DNA from: HGM13006 sp964514175
GTDB taxonomy: Bacteria > Bacillota > Clostridia > Oscillospirales > Oscillospiraceae
Length of the DNA stretch: 11,600 bases
Direction of reading: 5' to 3'
Assembly: GCA_964514175.1 (NCBI GenBank)
Contig: CAZEPQ010000055.1
Span: 1 to 11,600 of the forward strand
Part shown: piece by piece, positions 7,531-11,600 of the stretch
How the letters are laid out: each line of letters opens with the position of its first letter
Position numbering within the stretch: the first letter of the stretch is position 1
Translations under genes and position numbers: made by a program
Notes under the pieces: model-generated
Databases searched by the model: none
Told to the model about the DNA's origin: nothing
What the model saw: the letters and a program-made list of their open reading frames with translations, nothing else

Positions 7531-7576
7531 AAATTGCACCCAAACCGCAAAAAATCTGCATGTTTGGGCGCAATTT
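7531..7576. terminator. Long inverted repeat, probable terminator after the two-component operon
   Basis: Arms AAATTGCACCCAAAC (7531-7545) and GTTTGGGCGCAATTT (7562-7576) pair over 15 positions. The one non-Watson-Crick position is a G.U pair in a minus-strand RNA and an A.C mismatch in a plus-strand RNA. The loop is 16 nt. The hairpin begins 1 bp after the minus-strand stop codon (7578-7580), as expected for the end of that operon. However, the continuous T-run (TTTTTTATTT) follows the hairpin on the plus strand, and the minus side has only AATTTGTAT. It may work in both directions. Confidence 0.6.
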
Positions 7577-7577
7577 T

Positions 7578-7961
7578 TTATTTCATAAGTTCATCCGTCA
7601 GCCGCAGGATCTCCGGCGCAATGCGCTGCCGCTCTTTCTTGGTAATGCGGGCATACAGCGGATACGCCGCCGCCACACCGACGATACCGATGAGTCCGAT
7701 GATGATTCCGGGGATAAACCAAACGCCGCCCCAAACCATACAGCAGCACATACCCACGCCCATAACCAGGCAGCTTACAATGCCCACCACCAGGGACACC
7801 ACCTCACCCTTTCGGGTGACGCTGGCATCCAGCCGCTTGAGCTGGGCCATCTTGTCCGCTTCTTCCTCGGGCATATATTTCTTTCGGATGCGCTTGATTT
7901 CCTCCTGCTCCTTGGCAGAATAGCGATATTCAAAGACTTCCTTATTATTATCGGCACTCAT
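7578..7961 (-). CDS. Small two-helix membrane protein, last gene of the two-component operon
   Basis: Function not recognised; it resembles conserved hypothetical proteins of Clostridia. The 127 residues comprise a charged cytoplasmic N-terminal part (1-52, rich in Glu/Lys, likely helical, with KEQEEIKRIRKKYM at 17-30) and two membrane helices (about 55-77 and 80-104). A conserved-looking basic tail follows: ITKKERQRIAPEILRLTDEL (106-125). Three consecutive cysteines (MCCCMVW, 71-77) sit at the end of helix 1. I chose the ATG at 7961 because AAAGGAG is 9 nt upstream. The in-frame ATG at 7967 would leave a gap of only 3-4 nt. It overlaps the end of the preceding gene by 14 bp, so it is probably translated by coupling. 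Confidence 0.8.
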   Translation of the reverse strand: MSADNNKEVFEYRYSAKEQEEIKRIRKKYMPEEEADKMAQLKRLDASVTRKGEVVSLVVGIVSCLVMGVGMCCCMVWGGVWFIPGIIIGLIGIVGVAAAYPLYARITKKERQRIAPEILRLTDELMK

Positions 7962-8847
7962 CCGCATTTTCTCCTTTTTTGATCTGGTTGATTTGTTTCG
8001 TGGACCGCAGGATCATATGGATCGCCATGGCCAGCACAAGGACGCACACACAGGCCCCGGTAAGAGCGGTCATAAGCTGACGGAACTCCGGCCCATTATC
8101 TCCCCCGAAGGCAGACAGCATAGCAGTTTCCAGGGTCAGCATACTCACCAAGGCCGAGCAGAGGTTCAAAGCCTTTGCTGCTGACATCACCGGGCTGTCA
8201 TATCGGCGGTACTTAATCACATTTTTCACGGCAACGGTCATGGACCAGAAGGTATAGGCCGCCAGGGCAATGGTATAGATCTCGTGATAATGATAGCCCC
8301 GGTTCTGCCATACGATGTAGGACACCATGGCTCCCAGAAACACGTTCATCAGAAGCAGCAGCACACCACAGAGACGATAGTGCAGCAGTTCAAAGAATTT
8401 GTTAGTTCCCGGTGCCTCATGCAGCGTCTCTTTCAGCAGGAAATACCGCATTACCGCCAGCAGTGCATAATATCCGGCCAGGGTGTAGAACCAGGCTGAA
8501 CGGTAATACAAACCAGAACCAAGCTGCATCACGCCGTACAGAGTGTTCATTCCCACAGAGCCATAGAGGGATATCTTCACTCGCAGATGGGGGTCGGAAA
8601 GATACCGTGAAATATATTTGTTGTCCCGTTTGAAATTCCGAAAAAACCGGATCAGCGCCGAAGCTCTGGCACAGACCACCGTTAAGGCGTAGGCCGAAAC
8701 CACATATGCAACATACGCTGAAACTTCCTGAGAATGCCCCAGGCCAAAGGCATAGAAAAGACCCACAACAGCCGCCAGCACCAGAACTACAATAAGCCAC
8801 ACCGGGGGAAACAGTATTTTAAAGAATAGCTTCTTCCAGCGTTCCAT
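7948..8847 (-). CDS. Polytopic membrane protein (about 8 TM) of the two-component operon
   Basis: Function not recognised. The 299 residues contain about eight hydrophobic segments (12-34, 43-66, 92-114, 117-138, 157-180, 188-210, 225-247, 257-280). The N terminus (MERWKKLFFK) and the C terminus (ending in KQINQIKKGENADECR) are charged. A basic stretch at 67-80 (RFFRNFKRDNKYIS) and another at 209-216 suggest cytoplasmic loops. No transporter or enzyme motif is obvious. The ATG at 8847 follows GGAGG with a 7-nt gap and overlaps the kinase gene by 29 bp. Its place after the kinase suggests it is either the target of the signalling system or an accessory sensor for it; that is inference. Confidence 0.85.
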   Translation of the reverse strand: MERWKKLFFKILFPPVWLIVVLVLAAVVGLFYAFGLGHSQEVSAYVAYVVSAYALTVVCARASALIRFFRNFKRDNKYISRYLSDPHLRVKISLYGSVGMNTLYGVMQLGSGLYYRSAWFYTLAGYYALLAVMRYFLLKETLHEAPGTNKFFELLHYRLCGVLLLLMNVFLGAMVSYIVWQNRGYHYHEIYTIALAAYTFWSMTVAVKNVIKYRRYDSPVMSAAKALNLCSALVSMLTLETAMLSAFGGDNGPEFRQLMTALTGACVCVLVLAMAIHMILRSTKQINQIKKGENADECR

Positions 8848-9919
8848 CTTTGCGCCTCCGCAGTGTTACGGTGAAGGTGCTTCCCTTCCCCACTTCGCTT
8901 TCCACCTGTATGGAGCTGCCGGTGATGTCAATGATCCGCTTCACCAGTGCCAGGCCCAGGCCATTGCCCTGGGATGCATGGGAGGTATCTCCCTGATAAA
9001 ACTTATCAAACATTCTTTCGCCCACGTCTCTCGATATGCCGCAGCCGGTGTCGGAAATCTGCACCACCGCATTTTCCCCCTCCGTCCTCAGCCGAAGGGC
9101 CACCTTGCCGCCGGGGTCTGTAAACTTAACGGCATTGGAGATCAAATTATTCCAGACCAGGGACATCATATCCGAGTCCGCCTGTACCAGAACTCCATCT
9201 TCTATATCACTCTCAATCTCCAGAGACTTTGCTTCCCAGGCGTTTTCAAACCCGATCATACAGACGCAGAGCTGCTCTCCCAAGTCATATACCTGGGCTT
9301 CCGGGAATATCTGCTGATTTTCCAGCTTATTGAGCTTTAATATATTGGAAATCAGATTTGCCAGCCGACGGGAGGCCTCAGAAATGGCCTTGGCATATTC
9401 CAGCCGTTCCGCCTCGGACAGTCCCGGCTGCTGCAGCATGGTGGCATAGTTCTGCATCACCGCCAATGGAGTCTTCAGTTCATGGGACACGTTGGCAATA
9501 AAGTCCGCGCGTAATGTCTCCGTATTGGAAAGCTCCTGGGCCATCTCGTTGAAGCATTCTCCGATCTGGGCAAACCGATCCTCGTGAAACCCCAGCTCCG
9601 TTGGGATCCGAACATTGAAATCCCCCCGACACATTTTCCGGGCCGCATCGGTAATCCGCTTGGCAGGCCGGTCGATCATAATTTTTCTCCGGATCCAGTC
9701 AATCGCCGTGAAGCTGACAGTGAGTATTAGCAAATTAACAAATGTCACCTTGGCCGCAGCCTGGATCATCTCAGGTGTAAATACCAAGCCCATGTTTTTT
9801 GCCATTACGTTCAAAAACAGGGTCAGGCAGCAGGTAACCAGGAACCCCAGCAGCAGAAAAAACACCAGAAAATGATTGATGGCCCGCAGCGCATTGCGGT
9901 ATCGTTCAGAATGTTTCAT
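8819..9919 (-). CDS. Sensor histidine kinase with minimal extracytoplasmic loop
   Basis: Transmembrane HisKA-type kinase expected to phosphorylate the response regulator encoded just upstream. It has 366 residues. The helices lie at about 16-38 and 56-74, with only about 17 residues between them. A HAMP linker follows (about 75-130), then the dimerisation domain with the phosphorylated H146 in IANVSHELKTPLAV. The ATP-binding domain shows the N box (WNNLISNAVKFTD, 256-268), G1 (DTGCGIS, 290-296), F box (MFDKFYQGD, 303-311) and G2 (NGLGLALVKRI, 319-329). All catalytic residues are present. No PAS, GAF or external sensor domain is seen, so the stimulus is probably sensed in the membrane or through a partner. 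The start overlaps the regulator stop as ATGA. The last 29 bp are shared with the next gene. Confidence 0.96.
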   Translation of the reverse strand: MKHSERYRNALRAINHFLVFFLLLGFLVTCCLTLFLNVMAKNMGLVFTPEMIQAAAKVTFVNLLILTVSFTAIDWIRRKIMIDRPAKRITDAARKMCRGDFNVRIPTELGFHEDRFAQIGECFNEMAQELSNTETLRADFIANVSHELKTPLAVMQNYATMLQQPGLSEAERLEYAKAISEASRRLANLISNILKLNKLENQQIFPEAQVYDLGEQLCVCMIGFENAWEAKSLEIESDIEDGVLVQADSDMMSLVWNNLISNAVKFTDPGGKVALRLRTEGENAVVQISDTGCGISRDVGERMFDKFYQGDTSHASQGNGLGLALVKRIIDITGSSIQVESEVGKGSTFTVTLRRRKDGTLEEAIL

Positions 9920-10590
9920 TTTAGCACCGCCTTATAGCCAAAGCCATGCACCGTGACAATGGAAAAATCATCACAGTCCGAGAATTTATCCCGCAGCTTG
10001 GACATGTATACGTCCACCGTTCTGGGGCCGGAGGCGGTATCGCTGTCCCAGAACTCGTCCATAAGCTGAGACCGGGTAAAGGTTTTCTTGGGGTAGGACA
10101 GCAGCTTATACAAAAGATTAAACTCCCGCACCGTCAGGGGCACTTCCTCCCTCCGGAGATAGGCGGTGTGTTCCTCGGCGTCCAGTACCAGCTCGCCCAC
10201 GGTAATCTTTTTACTGGAGGCGATTTTAGCCCGACGGAGCAGGGCGCCGATTCTGAGATTCAGTTCATCGAGATCAATGGGCTTGACCATATAGTCGTCC
10301 ACGCCCGCCCGGAAGCCCCGCTGCTTTGCCGCGAAATCATCCCGTGCCGTCATAAACATAATGGGGATCTCCGCATCCAGTGACCGTACCGTTTTCACGA
10401 ACTCAAATCCGTCCACATCTGGCATCATAATATCCGACAGGATCACATCGAACACTGTTCCGCCGTACATCTCGTCATAGGCTTCTTCCGCAGACAGGCA
10501 GCCCACAGCCTCGTAGCCGTTCTGCCCCAGATACATGCAGACCGTTCGGTTCAGTTCCCGGTCGTCTTCCACCACCAATACTTTGAACAC
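9916..10590 (-). CDS. OmpR/PhoB-family response regulator
   Basis: DNA-binding response regulator, partner of the downstream kinase. It has 224 residues. The receiver domain (1-120) contains the acidic pair D9/D10, phospho-acceptor D53 (LSDIMMPDVDGFEF), T81 (FMTARDD) and K103 (YMVKPIDLDEL). The winged-helix domain (about 128-222) shows PLTVREFNLLYKLLSYPKK, recognition-helix region RTVDVYMSKLR (190-200) and the C-terminal hairpin VHGFGYK (214-220). The start is GTG at 10590 with GGAGG 8 nt upstream, giving MFKVLVVEDD, the usual N terminus. An open extension to 10626 overlaps the -10 box and was rejected. It heads the four-gene operon. Direct repeats at its promoter suggest autoregulation. Confidence 0.96.
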   Translation of the reverse strand: MFKVLVVEDDRELNRTVCMYLGQNGYEAVGCLSAEEAYDEMYGGTVFDVILSDIMMPDVDGFEFVKTVRSLDAEIPIMFMTARDDFAAKQRGFRAGVDDYMVKPIDLDELNLRIGALLRRAKIASSKKITVGELVLDAEEHTAYLRREEVPLTVREFNLLYKLLSYPKKTFTRSQLMDEFWDSDTASGPRTVDVYMSKLRDKFSDCDDFSIVTVHGFGYKAVLK

Positions 10591-10616
10591 AGCGCACACC
10601 TCCCCAGTTTGAGCTG

Positions 10617-10625
10617 ATTGTACCA
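10617..10625 (-). promoter_or_regulatory. Extended -10 promoter of the two-component operon
   Basis: On the minus strand TGG then TACAAT (10622-10617) forms an extended -10, 5/6 in the core, about 27 bp before the GTG start. No good -35 hexamer stands at 16-18 bp. The direct repeats at 10632-10648 occupy that place, as in promoters that need an activator. Confidence 0.6.
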
Positions 10626-10631
10626 CAGGAT

Positions 10632-10648
10632 TGTTAAGGAAATGTTTA
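10632..10648 (-). promoter_or_regulatory. Putative response-regulator operator: two TTAACA-like direct repeats
   Basis: On the minus strand TAAACA (10648-10643), 5 bp, then TTAACA (10637-10632) form direct repeats with an 11-bp period. The last hexamer is exactly 9 bp upstream of the TACAAT -10. Direct repeats of about 11 bp in the -35 region are typical of OmpR/PhoB-family activator sites. The same design occurs at 11071-11109. The binding protein is inferred. Confidence 0.5.
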
Positions 10649-10675
10649 CAGCGGTGCGTCCGGCACCGCTGTAAA
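10645..10675 (-). terminator. Perfect inverted repeat after the 11-residue-repeat gene
   Basis: Arms of 13 bp (TTTACAGCGGTGC at 10645-10657 and GCACCGCTGTAAA at 10663-10675) enclose a 5-nt loop. It starts 8 bp after the minus-strand stop codon, which suggests a transcription terminator. The sequence after it on that strand, CATTTCCTTAAC, is a poor U-tract, so termination may be partial. Its distal arm overlaps the upstream operator hexamer of the response-regulator promoter. Confidence 0.55.
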
Positions 10676-10683
10676 TCACATAT

Positions 10684-11016
10684 TTAATCCTTATTCAAAA
10701 AAGTCTCCACAAACTTATCTTCGATCTTCTTGTAGGTGCCTACCACGCCGTCTTCGATCTTCTTATAGGCGCCTACCACCTTCTCCTCCACGTTGCCGGG
10801 TGTTTTCAGTCCGCCATCCTCGTCCAAAAACTTGTCCACGAACTTCTGCTCCACCTTCTTGTACGCGCCTACTACGCTGTCCTCGATCTTCTGGTATGCA
10901 CTGACAGCGCCCGCTTCGATATTCCCATAAGCGCCGACCGTGCCATGGCTCAGTCTGTCGCTCATGTTCTCCATAGCCACAGCCTCTTCCTTTGTTTCAG
11001 GGATTCCGTTAATCAT
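10684..11016 (-). CDS. Small soluble protein made of 11-residue repeats
   Basis: Function not recognised. The 110 residues have no signal peptide or membrane helix. After a short acidic N terminus (1-24) the protein consists of 11-residue units: GTVGAYGNIEA (25-35), GAVSAYQKIED (36-46), SVVGAYKKVEQ (47-57), then KFVDKFLDEDG (58-68). After a Pro/Gly spacer come KVVGAYKKIED (79-89), GVVGTYKKIED (90-100) and KFVETFLNKD (101-110). The pattern VVxxYxxIE repeats every 11 residues. This is the period of amphipathic or hendecad helices, as in synuclein- and perilipin-type proteins. The start is uncertain. GGAGG (11029-11025) is 8 nt from the ATG at 11016 and 5 nt from the one at 11019. The ATG at 11031 overlaps the GGAGG and lacks an upstream site. 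A two-component-type operator precedes it. Confidence 0.85.
   Translation of the reverse strand: MINGIPETKEEAVAMENMSDRLSHGTVGAYGNIEAGAVSAYQKIEDSVVGAYKKVEQKFVDKFLDEDGGLKTPGNVEEKVVGAYKKIEDGVVGTYKKIEDKFVETFLNKD
10717..10782 (-). repeat. Tandem 33-bp coding repeats inside the small repeat protein
   Basis: Two adjacent in-frame 33-bp units (10782-10750 and 10749-10717) encode KVVGAYKKIED and GVVGTYKKIED and remain close at DNA level, sharing for example AAGAAGATCGAAGA. Three more diverged units occupy 10944-10912, 10911-10879 and 10878-10846. The block SVV...KFVDKFL and the block GVV...KFVETFL look like a longer internal duplication. Confidence 0.8.
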
Positions 11017-11055
11017 CATCAATTCCTCCATACTTTTCTGAGTTTTTATGGCCTC

Positions 11056-11109
11056 ATTTTATCGAGGAATTGTTTTCAAATTGATTTTAAGATGTTTGAG
11101 AATTGTTAA
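11056..11109 (-). promoter_or_regulatory. Promoter and four-hexamer direct-repeat operator of the repeat-protein gene
   Basis: On the minus strand TTAACA (11109-11104), CAAACA (11098-11093), AAATCA (11087-11082) and AAAACA (11076-11071) follow one another with an exact 11-bp period. Nine bp after the last lies TAAAAT (11061-11056), a 5/6 -10, giving a leader of about 33 nt to the ATG at 11016. No ordinary -35 is present. The distal hexamer overlaps the ogt stop codon. The AT-rich composition makes individual hexamers weak evidence; the phasing is the stronger part. Confidence 0.5.
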
Positions 11110-11585
11110 AAAGCATTTTCATGCCTCAGCAGCCACCGTTTCTTCTCCAGCCCACCGGCATAGCCCGTCAGGCTACCGTCGGAGCCCAGGACCCGGTGGC
11201 AGGGAATGATGATGGAAATGGGATTATGCCCCACGGCCCCACCCACTGCCTGGGCGCTTCCAACACCCAGCTTTTTCGCAATGGCACCGTAGGTGGTAAT
11301 CTGTCCATATGGGATCTCACAGAGGGCCGTCCAAACCTTTTCCCGAAAGTCGCTGCCCACAGGCACCAATGGCAGCTCCAGAATTCCGGGTTGCTCCCCC
11401 GCAAAGTATCTCCGAAGCCAGTCCTCCGTCTGCTCAAACACAGCAAGGTCTGCTTTCGGCACCATTTCCCCCAACCCGGAGCCAAAATATTTCTGTCCCT
11501 CCAGCCAAAGCCCCACCAGTGCAGTTCCGTCAGATGCCAAGGTCAATTCCCCCACAGGAGAAGTAATATTTTTGGTGTAATACAC
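11106..11585 (-). CDS. ogt: Methylated-DNA--protein-cysteine S-methyltransferase
   Basis: Suicide DNA-repair protein that transfers the alkyl group from O6-alkylguanine (and O4-alkylthymine) to its own cysteine. The 159 residues are the usual length. The N-terminal domain (1-75) is followed by the DNA-binding and active-site domain: FREKVWTALCEIPYGQITTYGAIAKKLG begins at 80, then VGGAVGHNP (114-122), the active site IPCHRV (127-132) with nucleophile C129, and LTGYAGGLEKKRWLL (139-153). The position of the usual arginine finger (RAVGG in the human enzyme) is Gln112 in SAQAVGG, a variant I believe is common in Firmicutes. The start is GTG at 11585 with AGGAGG (11597-11592) 6 nt upstream. Its promoter is beyond the right edge. 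No clear terminator follows. Confidence 0.96.
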   Translation of the reverse strand: MYYTKNITSPVGELTLASDGTALVGLWLEGQKYFGSGLGEMVPKADLAVFEQTEDWLRRYFAGEQPGILELPLVPVGSDFREKVWTALCEIPYGQITTYGAIAKKLGVGSAQAVGGAVGHNPISIIIPCHRVLGSDGSLTGYAGGLEKKRWLLRHENAF

Positions 11586-11600
11586 AGCTTTCCTCCTATT

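Noticed and set aside
7478..7573. N-terminal extension of the MoaE-like protein
   Set aside because: It crosses a perfect extended -10 and the hairpin; the ATG at 7477 has a good Shine-Dalgarno and gives the family length.
9916..10590. Naming the regulator PhoP/PhoB because of the TTAACA-like repeats
   Set aside because: The kinase lacks the PAS region of Bacillus PhoR and no phosphate gene is nearby; many OmpR-family regulators use similar direct repeats.
1..11600. Mobile elements, CRISPR arrays, tRNA/rRNA genes, attachment sites
   Set aside because: No transposase or integrase frame, no regularly spaced non-coding repeats, no tRNA-like folds and no flanking duplications were seen on either strand.

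Overview
The window looks like a chromosomal segment of a moderately GC-rich Clostridia, most likely a gut Oscillospiraceae/Ruminococcaceae-type Firmicute. The reasons are strong AGGAGG-type ribosome binding sites, sigma-A promoters that often carry a TGn extended -10, frequent GTG starts, a uppP-ftsK/spoIIIE gene pair, a MoxR-DUF58 operon, and small Clostridia-type proteins. The genus is inference. No rRNA, tRNA, CRISPR array, insertion sequence or phage gene was seen, and no gene-free stretch exceeds 300 bases.

Layout. (1) 1-2389, minus strand: uppP (lipid-carrier recycling), then the N-terminal part of an FtsK/SpoIIIE DNA translocase whose motor domain lies beyond the left edge. The uppP stop codon lies inside the ftsK Shine-Dalgarno sequence. 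(2) 2430-3482, minus: a single-gene EamA/DMT transporter unit with its own promoter and a terminator. (3) 3523-7079, plus: divergent from the transporter, a three-gene operon of MoxR AAA+ ATPase, DUF58 protein and polytopic membrane protein, with overlapping reading frames. It ends at a strong bidirectional terminator. (4) 7045-7527, minus: a short MoaE-like protein with its own promoter. (5) 7578-10625, minus: a four-gene overlapping operon of OmpR-family response regulator, histidine kinase with almost no extracytoplasmic loop, 8-TM membrane protein and 2-TM small protein. (6) 10645-11109, minus: a small soluble protein built from 11-residue repeats. (7) 11106-11600, minus: an O6-alkylguanine-DNA alkyltransferase.

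How they fit together. The most interesting signal is regulatory. The two-component operon and the 11-residue-repeat gene share one promoter design: hexamers close to TTAACA in direct repeat with an 11-bp period, the last one exactly 9 bp upstream of the -10. OmpR/PhoB-type activators bind direct repeats with this geometry. The natural hypothesis is that this response regulator controls both its own operon and the neighbouring repeat protein, which could be an amphipathic-helix protein acting at the membrane. That link is inferred from sequence only. The remaining genes look like ordinary housekeeping or accessory chromosomal genes.
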